Source of the DNA: Bacteroides intestinalis
Lineage (GTDB): Bacteria; Bacteroidota; Bacteroidia; Bacteroidales; Bacteroidaceae
DNA: 64,000 bases
Reading direction: 5' to 3'
Assembly: GCF_003464595.1 (NCBI RefSeq)
Contig: NZ_QRZF01000002.1
Coordinates: 230,052-294,051, forward strand
The notes beneath the pieces are model-generated. The model was not told the origin of the DNA and ran no database searches. It saw only the letters and a list, made by a program, of their open reading frames with translations. Positions within the stretch are counted from its first letter, which is position 1. Every line of letters begins with the position of its first letter. The translations under genes and the position numbers were made by a program. Positions 8,244 through 16,178 of the stretch are shown one piece after another.

Positions 8244-8305
8244 GTTCATTCGATTTTGGCGATATGACGAGTTTAGATATGGAATAACATTAAAAAGGTA
8301 AGAAT

Positions 8306-8854
8306 ATGGCTATTAAATTTATATTTTCTTTTTTATTGATGATGGCTTCCGCATCGCTATATGGGCAAAGCAAAATAGTGAATGAAAGTGTTATCTACTC
8401 AAGTGATACCAGCCCTTATAAGAAAGAGGTACAAAGTAGTACATTTTTTGAAGTTGAGACTTTTTTGCCTGTATGTAAATCAATATTAGATACCACTAAG
8501 TCATCTAAACATGCTGTCTTCTATTACATTAAAAAGGAATTTCAAAAGGTATCTACAGATATATCTTACGTAGGTGGAAATGAGTCTTTAAGAGAATATC
8601 AAGATAGTCTTTATTGGGCTAATTATAATGGTGATGAAGTAAATGGTTCTTGTCTTTATACTATCCTCTTTAATGATAAACTTAAAATACGGGAAATAAG
8701 AATTATAAAAAGGGGAGGATATGATAATTCTAAATTTGATTATGATGGACTTATCAAGAAGATACTCTTATCCACGGAAGGAAAATGGCAAAGAGACGAA
8801 AAACTGCCTTCTGAAAACTGGTATTTTACAATGGGGCGTTTTATGGTAAGGTAA
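8306..8854 (+). CDS. secreted small protein, putative orphan immunity
   Basis: A 182-residue protein with an N-terminal signal peptide (FIFSFLLMMASASLYG, cleavage near GQS). The C-terminal part (LYTILFNDKLKIREIRII, then a helix, then a short strand) has the same outline as the 3736 protein and faintly recalls the TonB-C fold. Family not recognised. Like 3736 it is periplasmic and lies in the toxin/immunity island without an adjacent toxin, so orphan immunity is an inference. Confidence 0.58.
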   Translation: MAIKFIFSFLLMMASASLYGQSKIVNESVIYSSDTSPYKKEVQSSTFFEVETFLPVCKSILDTTKSSKHAVFYYIKKEFQKVSTDISYVGGNESLREYQDSLYWANYNGDEVNGSCLYTILFNDKLKIREIRIIKRGGYDNSKFDYDGLIKKILLSTEGKWQRDEKLPSENWYFTMGRFMVR

Positions 8855-8925
8855 GATGGGCTGCTTTGTTTTGCTAAATGTTAGATTCGGTTATATCAAA
8901 ATAAATGCTTTTAAATTTGAATAAA

Positions 8926-9198
8926 ATGAATGATGTAAAGAAAACCTTTGATACAATAAATAAAATCGTGGCAGATTGGGATCCTCTTGGTGTCGGTGAG
9001 ACTATTGCAGAAGATGAATATGCTGGTTATATACCTGAGATAATACAAGTAATGAAGAACGATCAATCGTTGTTTGAATATTTATCTCAGATTCTGGCGA
9101 ATGAATTAGGTCGCGGATTTGATTCTACTGATATGAAGCATGTTGAAGGCTTGAAATCTATTTGCGATAAGATTATTAGAGCATATATGGATATCTAG
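8926..9198 (+). CDS. DUF1871-like small protein
   Basis: A 90-residue soluble acidic protein. The VADWDPLGVG...EDEYAGYIPEI pattern matches the typical INxWDP...DEYxxEI layout of DUF1871-type proteins, a family often found beside polymorphic toxins as immunity or accessory proteins. ATG 8926 is used; ATG 8905 in the same frame would add seven residues. No membrane segment or signal peptide. The function is not known; its place in the island argues for orphan immunity. Confidence 0.6.
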   Translation: MNDVKKTFDTINKIVADWDPLGVGETIAEDEYAGYIPEIIQVMKNDQSLFEYLSQILANELGRGFDSTDMKHVEGLKSICDKIIRAYMDI

Positions 9199-9264
9199 CT
9201 TTTTCCGTAAATATTCTATAAACTAAGAGGGTTGTTAGATTACTAATCGTAAATCAGTATTATT

Positions 9265-9585
9265 ATGATGAGAAGTGAAAATCTTAACTTGTTGAAGTTG
9301 TTTGTTGACAAACAGGGCTTTCTGTATGTTGAAGAATTGAAAGAAACGACTTTGTTAGAATGCGACTTAAGAATTACGGGCGATGATGCTGTAGAGTTTA
9401 TCTTAGCCTTTGGGCAAGAGTTTAATGTGGATGTCTCTAAATTTAAATTGGATGAATATTTTGAGGCAGAGGGTGCTTTAGGACCTTTTTTCTCTTTTTT
9501 CTATAAATATGTAAGTTCTCCTTTAAAGAAGAAAATGGCAATTAAGGATTTGCTTGACGCTATGGAGAGTCATAAAATGGAGTAA
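9265..9585 (+). CDS. DUF1493-like acyl-carrier-fold protein
   Basis: A 106-residue soluble protein. Residues c.28-75 (ECDLRITGDDAVEFILAFGQEFNVD...FKLDEYFEAEG in outline) match the usual DUF1493 pattern of DL.ITGDDA.E....F...F.VD....YF..E. DUF1493 proteins resemble acyl carrier proteins but lack the attachment serine, which is also absent here (GDD in place of the DSL motif). They occur in toxin/immunity arrays. The role here is unknown; orphan immunity is the favoured reading. Confidence 0.6.
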   Translation: MMRSENLNLLKLFVDKQGFLYVEELKETTLLECDLRITGDDAVEFILAFGQEFNVDVSKFKLDEYFEAEGALGPFFSFFYKYVSSPLKKKMAIKDLLDAMESHKME

Positions 9586-9701
9586 TATTAATAAAGATAA
9601 AGATGTAGTTTTTAAGTTTGTGACTCTTTTGTACTCTTTTGTTTTTTGGATATTGTGTAACATAAATTTAATGTTGAAAACTATCATTTCTTGGATGATT
9701 T

Positions 9702-10130
9702 ATGAAATTAGAATATGAAATTTTGATTAATCAGTATGGACAGGATATTATTGATACAGATCGGCTAGTATCTTTGTTTGATAATTTGTGTAACAATGAC
9801 AAGAGAACCTTCATAAATGGGCTTGTTACTTTAATAATTCAGTCAAGACCTGAAACTGGAGATATTGAACCTGCTATTTTGTGTAGTAGATTAAAACCGA
9901 CTTATACACCCTGCGTTTTACTTAAAAAAGGGGTGGAGAACTCTAATTTATATAAGATTGCAGAATTGCCTAATAATGAATTGAGGAAAGTTGTTATTTT
10001 GTTGCTGTCTGTATTTAAAATAGCTTATAGACGTAGATATGAACAAGAAAGGGATAATCCAGATAAATGGTGGTATTGGGATTTGTCTGATGATAAGAAG
10101 ATTAATCTTTTGAATTCTATGATTAAGTAA
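9702..10130 (+). CDS. DUF5958-like protein
   Basis: A 142-residue soluble, mainly helical protein. The segment SRLKPTYTPCVLLKKG with flanking helices resembles DUF5958-type proteins, which are often found as small single genes near polymorphic toxins. Family assignment is from memory of the motif and not checked. It is the last gene of the AT-rich island; the codon and base composition change abruptly at the next gene, ndk. Confidence 0.5.
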   Translation: MKLEYEILINQYGQDIIDTDRLVSLFDNLCNNDKRTFINGLVTLIIQSRPETGDIEPAILCSRLKPTYTPCVLLKKGVENSNLYKIAELPNNELRKVVILLLSVFKIAYRRRYEQERDNPDKWWYWDLSDDKKINLLNSMIK

Positions 10131-10255
10131 TTGCTTATTTATCCTTTTTGCCTCTAATATACATAAAAAAGACTCAATGAAGAGCGTATTTCAGTGAAAA
10201 GTCGTATTTTTGGGAAAGAGTTGTTTTATAACTTTTAAAAAAAGAATCGACTATT

Positions 10256-10720
10256 ATGATGGAGAAAACACTGGTCATTTTAAAACCATGCACCCTGCAA
10301 AGAGGTTTGGTAGGTGAGATCACAAATAGATTTGAACGCAAAGGCTTACGTTTAGCCGGTATGAAGATGGTGCAGTTGACGGATGAAATACTCAATGAGC
10401 ATTATGCCCACTTAAGTGCAAAGCCGTTCTTTCAGCGCGTGAAGGATTCAATGATGGCATGCCCGGTCATTGTGTGTTGTTTTGAGGGAGTGGATGCGAT
10501 TGAAGCTGTAAGAACACTGACAGGTCCCACCAACGGCAGGAAGGCTGCTCCCGGTACTATTCGTGGAGATTACAGCATGAGTTTCCAGGAGAATATAGTG
10601 CATGCCTCCGATTCGCTTGAAGCAGCAGAAGTGGAGTTGAAAAGATTTTTTAAACCGGAAGAAATATTTGAGTATAATCAAGCTACATTCGACTTCCTTT
10701 ACGCTAATGACGAATATTGA
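10256..10720 (+). CDS. ndk: nucleoside diphosphate kinase
   Basis: A 154-residue cytosolic enzyme that passes phosphate from a nucleoside triphosphate to a diphosphate through a phosphohistidine. The sequence starts with the typical EKTLVILKP, has FFQRVKDSM, GPTNGRKAAPGTIRGDY and the active-site NIVHASDS motif with its catalytic histidine, and ends near the usual length (about 150). Two ATGs occur in a row (10256 and 10259); either may be used. This is the first core gene after the accessory island, with its own upstream region of 125 bases. Confidence 0.95.
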   Translation: MMEKTLVILKPCTLQRGLVGEITNRFERKGLRLAGMKMVQLTDEILNEHYAHLSAKPFFQRVKDSMMACPVIVCCFEGVDAIEAVRTLTGPTNGRKAAPGTIRGDYSMSFQENIVHASDSLEAAEVELKRFFKPEEIFEYNQATFDFLYANDEY

Positions 10721-10752
10721 TAGAAAAAAGAAAACCAATTCAATTAAAATAG

Positions 10753-10760
10753 TATCTTTG
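10753..10760 (+). promoter_or_regulatory. -7 promoter element for coaX
   Basis: TATCTTTG, a perfect match to the Bacteroides TAnnTTTG element, 26 bases before the GTG start of coaX. Confidence 0.6.
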
Positions 10761-10785
10761 CGCCCGGAAAAATAATCAGTATTCA

Positions 10786-11517
10786 GTGAATCTCGTTATT
10801 GATATTGGAAATACGGTAGCAAAAGTAGCTGTCTTTGACGGCTTTTCACTTTTAGAAGTGGTATATGACTCCAAGCAGAATTTGGAGCATCTGAAAGATA
10901 TTTATCATAAGTATCACTTTGAAAAGGCGATTGTTGCAACTGTAATAGACCTGAGCGAACAGGTGCTGGCGCAGTTAGCATTACTTCCTATACCAGTGCT
11001 TTGGCTGAATGAAAAGACTCCGCTTCCGGTGGAAAACCTGTATGAGACTCCTCAGACATTGGGTTATGACCGCATGGCGGCTGTGGTAGCTGCTAACGAA
11101 CAGTTCCCAGGTAGAGACATTCTGGTGATTGATGCCGGCACGTGTATTACGTACGAATTTGTGGATGCTGAAGGACGCTATCACGGCGGGAATATTTCAC
11201 CCGGTTTGCAAATGCGTTTTCGTGCACTTCATCAGTTTACCGGACGTTTGCCGTTGGTGCAACGTGAAGGGCGTGAACTCCTGATGGGAAAGGATACTGA
11301 GACTGCCATCCGCGCTGGGGTGCTGAAAGGTATGGAATATGAAATTTCGGGTTACATAATGGCTATGAAACATAAATATCCTGAACTTTTGGTTTTTTTA
11401 ACGGGCGGGGATGATTTTTCTTTTGATACAAACTTAAAAAGTATCATCTTTGCAGACAGATTTTTAGTGTTGAAAGGATTAAATCGAATTTTAAACTATA
11501 ATAATGACAAGATTTAG
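10786..11517 (+). CDS. coaX: type III pantothenate kinase
   Basis: A 243-residue enzyme for the first step of coenzyme A synthesis (pantothenate to 4'-phosphopantothenate). It begins at GTG 10786 with NLVIDIGNT, the phosphate-binding motif of the ASKHA fold, and has [10 protein letters not shown] (second phosphate motif) and [12 protein letters not shown], all characteristic of CoaX rather than the bacterial type I enzyme. Length is normal for the family. It overlaps the following outer membrane protein gene by 14 bases and heads a run of co-oriented envelope genes. A TATCTTTG element lies 26 bases upstream. Confidence 0.95.
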   Translation: MNLVIDIGNTVAKVAVFDGFSLLEVVYDSKQNLEHLKDIYHKYHFEKAIVATVIDLSEQVLAQLALLPIPVLWLNEKTPLPVENLYETPQTLGYDRMAAVVAANEQFPGRDILVIDAGTCITYEFVDAEGRYHGGNISPGLQMRFRALHQFTGRLPLVQREGRELLMGKDTETAIRAGVLKGMEYEISGYIMAMKHKYPELLVFLTGGDDFSFDTNLKSIIFADRFLVLKGLNRILNYNNDKI

Positions 11518-12766
11518 ACAAACACTTTTGGTGCTTTTGCTCACGATATTATCTGGGGCGACGGTCGCTCAAAATAATACAAATTCTCCCTATACACGAT
11601 ACGGATACGGACAGCTGGCAGACCAAGGGTCGGGTAATAGTAAGGCAATGGGTGGCATTGCTTATGGCTTACGTGACAAGTATCAGACTAATTTTGCGAA
11701 TCCGGCATCCTATACGGCGGTCGATTCGTTGACTTTTATGTTTGATGGGGGTATTTCCATGCAGAATACCAACTTCAGTGATGGGACTGTTAAAAAGAAT
11801 GCTAAAAACTCCAGTTTTGACTATATCACTATGCAATTCCGTCTTTCCAAATGGGGAGCGATGAGCATAGGGTTGTTGCCTTATTCTAACGTTGGCTATA
11901 CAATGGCCAGTTATCAGGAAAACACGGAATATCCGGAGAATTCTGCCAGTACGACTTATGCCGGTGAAGGTGGCTTACATCAACTTTATTTGGGTGCAGG
12001 TTTTAAAATATTTAAAAATCTTTCTGTTGGTGCGAATATTTCGTATCTTTGGGGGGATATCACACATACCCGTAGTCAGTCATTTCCGTCTAATTCGACT
12101 GTAATGCCTTTGATTACAGCTACGGGCATGGAAATTACAAGTTATAAACTTGATTTCGGTGCACAATATACACACCAATTCAGCAAGAAGCATGTTGCTA
12201 CTTTAGGTGTTGTTTTTTCACCGGGACATGACTTGAATAATGAGGCGTATGTACAAAATCAGAAGGGTAATAGCTCAACAGGGTATACTACATCGCAAAA
12301 AGATACAATCTTGACAATGGGCATTCCTATGACATTGGGTGCCGGTGTGACATATGTATATGATGATCGTCTTACAGTGGGGGCGGATGTGATGTTTCAG
12401 AAATGGAGTAGTACGACGTTTATGAATAATCCGGATGCTTTCTGTAATCGTGCCAAGATTGCTGTGGGTGCAGAGTATGTTCCTAACTTGTTAGGAAGAA
12501 GCTATCTCTCACATATTAAATATCGTTTGGGAGCTTATTATTCCAAACCTTATTATAAGATAGATGGGGCACGTGCTGCGAATGAGTACGGAGTAACTGC
12601 CGGTTTTGGATTGCCTTTGCCACGTAGCCGTTCTGTATTGAGCATCTCAGCACAATATGTGAGAATGCAAGGTACGGAAAGTAAATTCTTGAATGAGAAC
12701 ACATTGCGTCTTTGTATTGGCGTGACATTCAATGAACAATGGTTCTGGAAACGTAAAGTGCAATAA
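11504..12766 (+). CDS. outer membrane beta-barrel protein
   Basis: A 420-residue protein with a signal peptide ([17 protein letters not shown]) and then alternating amphipathic strands rich in aromatic and glycine residues. The early [14 protein letters not shown] motif resembles FadL/OmpP1-type channel proteins of Bacteroidetes. It is placed in the outer membrane, where it may serve as a hydrophobic-compound channel; the substrate is unknown. It overlaps coaX by 14 bases and is followed after 38 bases by a TPR protein, an order I associate with Bacteroides coaX loci. Confidence 0.8.
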   Translation: MTRFRQTLLVLLLTILSGATVAQNNTNSPYTRYGYGQLADQGSGNSKAMGGIAYGLRDKYQTNFANPASYTAVDSLTFMFDGGISMQNTNFSDGTVKKNAKNSSFDYITMQFRLSKWGAMSIGLLPYSNVGYTMASYQENTEYPENSASTTYAGEGGLHQLYLGAGFKIFKNLSVGANISYLWGDITHTRSQSFPSNSTVMPLITATGMEITSYKLDFGAQYTHQFSKKHVATLGVVFSPGHDLNNEAYVQNQKGNSSTGYTTSQKDTILTMGIPMTLGAGVTYVYDDRLTVGADVMFQKWSSTTFMNNPDAFCNRAKIAVGAEYVPNLLGRSYLSHIKYRLGAYYSKPYYKIDGARAANEYGVTAGFGLPLPRSRSVLSISAQYVRMQGTESKFLNENTLRLCIGVTFNEQWFWKRKVQ

Positions 12767-12804
12767 TGAAGAATAGACAATATAACAACTAAAATTTAAA
12801 TACA

Positions 12805-14124
12805 ATGAAGATTAAAACGCTTGTAGCTGTCTTGCTCCTTTCGGGTGGAGTAACCAGCGCTTTCGCACAGACTGAAGATTGTAATAAAAACAGTAGTATT
12901 TCTCATGAAGCGGTGAGAGCAGGTAATTTTAAGGATGCTTATTTGCCGTGGAAAGAAGTATTGAAGGCATGTCCGACATTGAAGTTTTATACTTTTAATG
13001 ACGGTATTAAAATATTGTCGGCTTTCTTAAATGAAATAAAAGATCGTAATTCTGCTGATTACAAGAAGTATTTTGATGAATTAATGGAAGTATATGATCT
13101 GAGAATGCAATATACACCTAATTTCCAACATTTGAAAGGTACGCCTACTGTAGGTGATACGAAAGGAAGTAAGGCTATCAGCTACATTGCATATGCACCT
13201 AACGTGGATGTAAATCAAGCTTATGCATGGTTGAAAGAGTCTATTGAAGCAGAAAAAGAAGGTTCCAAGAGTCCTATCTTGCACTATTTTCTGGATATGT
13301 CTTTGAATAAGTTGAAGGCTGATCCTAATCATAAGGAACAATTTATCCAAGATTACCTGACAGATTCTGAATATGTTGATGCTGCTATCGCTGCAGAAAA
13401 TGATCCGGCTAAGAAACAAGCTTTGCAACAAGTAAAAGATAACCTTGTAGCCATGTTTATCAATAGTGGTACTGCTGATTGTGAATCTTTGCAGGGTATT
13501 TATGGTCCTAAAGTTGAAGCTAATCAAACAGACTCTGCTTATTTGAAGAAGGCTATTTCTGTCATGAAGATGATGAAATGTACTGAAAGCGAAGCATACT
13601 TCCAAGCTTCTTATTATATGTATAAGATCAATCCTACTGCTGACGCTGCTACAGGATGTGGATATATGGCATATAAGAAAGGTGACTTTGATACAGCTAT
13701 CAAATACTTTGATGAGGCATTAAGTCTTGAAAGCGACTCTGAAAAGAAAGCTCAGTTATGTTATATTGTTGCTGCATCTTTGTTTAATAGTAAGAAATTG
13801 TCACAGGCGAGAAGCTATTTGCAGAAAGCCATTGGTTTCAAGGAAAACTTTGGAGATGCTTACATCTTGCTTGCACAGCTTTATGCTTCCAGCCCGAACT
13901 GGAATGACGAGTCTGCTTTGAATAAGTGTACATACTTCGTTGTTATTGATAAGTTGCAACGTGCTAAAGCCGTAGATCCGAGTGTAGCTGATAAGGCAAA
14001 CGAATTGATTTCAACGTATGCACGTTATACACCGAAAGCTGAAGACCTCTTTATGTTAGGTATTAAAGCTGGAGACCGCGTTACAATAGGTGGTTGGATC
14101 GGTGAAAGCACAACGGTTCGATAA
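12805..14124 (+). CDS. periplasmic TPR-repeat protein
   Basis: A 439-residue secreted protein with a signal peptide cleaved after SAFAQ. Helical repeats of TPR type cover most of the chain; the clearest run from about residue 280 to 370 (MAYKKGDFDTAIKYFDEAL and the next unit SLFNSKKLSQARSYLQKAI). TPR proteins act as scaffolds for protein complexes, here in the periplasm or at the inner face of the outer membrane. Located between an outer membrane barrel protein and lptC, so an envelope assembly role is likely, but no partner can be named from sequence. Confidence 0.82.
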   Translation: MKIKTLVAVLLLSGGVTSAFAQTEDCNKNSSISHEAVRAGNFKDAYLPWKEVLKACPTLKFYTFNDGIKILSAFLNEIKDRNSADYKKYFDELMEVYDLRMQYTPNFQHLKGTPTVGDTKGSKAISYIAYAPNVDVNQAYAWLKESIEAEKEGSKSPILHYFLDMSLNKLKADPNHKEQFIQDYLTDSEYVDAAIAAENDPAKKQALQQVKDNLVAMFINSGTADCESLQGIYGPKVEANQTDSAYLKKAISVMKMMKCTESEAYFQASYYMYKINPTADAATGCGYMAYKKGDFDTAIKYFDEALSLESDSEKKAQLCYIVAASLFNSKKLSQARSYLQKAIGFKENFGDAYILLAQLYASSPNWNDESALNKCTYFVVIDKLQRAKAVDPSVADKANELISTYARYTPKAEDLFMLGIKAGDRVTIGGWIGESTTVR

Positions 14125-14135
14125 GAAATATTAAT

Positions 14136-14798
14136 ATGTTACCAAGACGAAGTAACGTTCTATTTTGTAGAAGTTTGAGCATAACCATTGCCTATGGGGC
14201 AGTGGTTATGCTTCTTTTATTTTCCGCCTGTTCCGGACGTCATAAGGATATGGGAGATGCTATAACAGAGCGTGATTCATTGCCTGTGATGGATACGAAA
14301 GGAGTTATGACTTTGATCTCTGATTCGGGTGTCACCCGTTATCGTATCAATACGGAAGAGTGGCTGGTCTTCGACCGAAAAAATCCGCCCTATTGGGCAT
14401 TTGAAAAAGGTGTTTATCTGGAGAAATTCGACTCGGTATTCAACGTGGAGGCGAGTGTAAAGGCAGATACAGCATATTATTATGAGAAGCAAAAGCTGTG
14501 GAAGCTGATGAGCAATGTGGATATTCAGAATCTGAAAGGTGAAAGGTTTGAGACTGACTTGTTATATTGGGACCAGAACAAGCACACTATCTATTCCGAC
14601 CAGTTTATCCGTATTGAGCAGCCTGACCGGATCATCACGGGACATGGCTTTGACTCCAATGAGCAAATGACTATTTATACAATAAGAAAGCCGGAAGGCA
14701 TTTTCTATGTGGATGATGATGCCACAGCGCCTGCAGATAGCTTGCAAACCGATAGTGTGCAAACTGGAAGTGTGCGGACCGATAGTATCAAACCATAA
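14136..14798 (+). CDS. lptC: LPS export protein LptC
   Basis: A 220-residue protein with an N-terminal hydrophobic segment ending in a lipobox-like FSAC sequence. The LptC/YrbK domain (residues c.45-190) shows the expected beta pattern: DSGVTRYRI, a strand pair around FEKGVYLEKFD, ADTAYYYEKQKLWKL, then LKGERFETDLLYWDQ and ITGHGFDS. LptC sits in the inner membrane and hands LPS from LptBFG to the periplasmic bridge. The C-terminus has a short TDSxQT-type repeat not part of the domain. LptE is encoded further on at 23154. Confidence 0.88.
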   Translation: MLPRRSNVLFCRSLSITIAYGAVVMLLLFSACSGRHKDMGDAITERDSLPVMDTKGVMTLISDSGVTRYRINTEEWLVFDRKNPPYWAFEKGVYLEKFDSVFNVEASVKADTAYYYEKQKLWKLMSNVDIQNLKGERFETDLLYWDQNKHTIYSDQFIRIEQPDRIITGHGFDSNEQMTIYTIRKPEGIFYVDDDATAPADSLQTDSVQTGSVRTDSIKP

Positions 14799-14801
14799 AT
14801 T

Positions 14802-16058
14802 ATGGATACCTATATTTATTTATTGATTACTATGGCCTTCTCCGCCTTTTTTTCGGGTATGGAGATTGCTTTTGTTTCCGTAGATAAACTACGTTTTGAA
14901 ATGGAACGTAAGGACGGGGTGACTTCACGCATCCTTTCTTATTTCTTCCGTAATTCAAATAACTTCATATCTACCATGCTGGTAGGTAATAATATTGCGC
15001 TGGTTATTTATGGTATCCTCATGGCGCAAGTTATCAAAGTACATTTACTGGGAGATCTAATCTCCAATGATTTTGTGGAAGTGTTGTTGCAAACAGTCAT
15101 CTCCACACTTATTATCCTGGTAACAGGTGAGTTCCTTCCTAAAACCTTATTCAAGATTAATCCTAATCTTGTGTTGAAAGTCTGTGCTTTTCCGCTGCTC
15201 ATCTGCTATGTCGCTTTATATCCGATTTCTCAACTGGCTTCCGGGCTGTCTTATCTTTTTTTGCGCATGTTTGGCATGAAGATCAACAAGGAGGCATCCG
15301 ATAAGGCTTTTGGAAAAGTGGATTTGGATTATTTTGTTCAGAGCAGCATTGATAATGCTGAAGATGAAGAGGAACTGGATACCGAAGTGAAGATATTTCA
15401 GAATGCACTCGACTTTTCCAGCATTAAGATACGCGATTGCATTGTGCCACGTACAGAAGTGGTTGCTGTGGATCTGACGACTTCTCTGGAAGAATTAAAG
15501 AGCCTTTTTGTAGAGTCCGGTATTTCTAAGATTATAGTCTATGACGGAAATATAGATAATGTAGTAGGATATATTCATTCATCTGAAATGTTCCGTAATC
15601 CTGTCGATTGGCGGAATAATGTGAAAGAAGTACCCATTGTACCCGAAACAATGGCAGCACATAAGTTGATGAAGCTGTTTATGCAGCAGAAGAAAACCAT
15701 TGCTGTGGTGGTGGATGAGTTTGGCGGTACGTCCGGCATTGTTTCGTTGGAAGACTTGGTGGAGGAAATATTCGGTGATATCGAAGATGAACATGATAAC
15801 ACTTCGTATGTATGCAAACAGATAGGAGAGGATGAATATGTACTTTCCGGTCGCTTGGAAATAGAAAAGGTGAATGAGACATTCAATCTGGATCTACCGG
15901 AAGAAGATGATTATATGACGGTAGGCGGATTGATTCTGAATCGTTATCAGAGTTTCCCGAAATTGCATGAAGTAGTGACGATTGATAGATTTCAGTTTAA
16001 AATTATTAAGGTTACGGCCACAAAAATAGAGTTGGTACGTCTGAAAGTGGTGGAATAA
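14802..16058 (+). CDS. CNNM/CorC-family transporter-like protein (GldE-like)
   Basis: A 418-residue inner membrane protein: an N-terminal DUF21/CNNM transmembrane domain (about four segments within residues 1-160, with LVGNNIALVIYG), two CBS domains (c.200-330, IRDCIVPRTEVVAVD and IAVVVDEFGGTSGIVSLEDLVEEIFGDI in outline) and a C-terminal CorC/HlyC domain (c.340-415). The family takes part in divalent cation efflux and, in gliding Bacteroidetes, as GldE in gliding; Bacteroides do not glide. Starts three bases after lptC, so the two are co-transcribed. Confidence 0.88.
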   Translation: MDTYIYLLITMAFSAFFSGMEIAFVSVDKLRFEMERKDGVTSRILSYFFRNSNNFISTMLVGNNIALVIYGILMAQVIKVHLLGDLISNDFVEVLLQTVISTLIILVTGEFLPKTLFKINPNLVLKVCAFPLLICYVALYPISQLASGLSYLFLRMFGMKINKEASDKAFGKVDLDYFVQSSIDNAEDEEELDTEVKIFQNALDFSSIKIRDCIVPRTEVVAVDLTTSLEELKSLFVESGISKIIVYDGNIDNVVGYIHSSEMFRNPVDWRNNVKEVPIVPETMAAHKLMKLFMQQKKTIAVVVDEFGGTSGIVSLEDLVEEIFGDIEDEHDNTSYVCKQIGEDEYVLSGRLEIEKVNETFNLDLPEEDDYMTVGGLILNRYQSFPKLHEVVTIDRFQFKIIKVTATKIELVRLKVVE

Positions 16059-16178
16059 TAACAGAATGGCGTAATTTTTTAAAGAATAAATAGATGCGTA
16101 TTAGCATTTTTTGTATCTTCGTGCGCTAAAATGAAGTTTGGAGAAATAATAATAAACAAATAAATCATATTAACTAAA

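Noticed and set aside
8102..8287. Frame overlapping the membrane protein gene at 7926
   Set aside because: Different phase within a hydrophobic coding region and no start signal.
13081..13605. Long antisense frame in the TPR protein gene
   Set aside because: A shadow of the coding strand; composition is not protein-like and it has no promoter or start signal.
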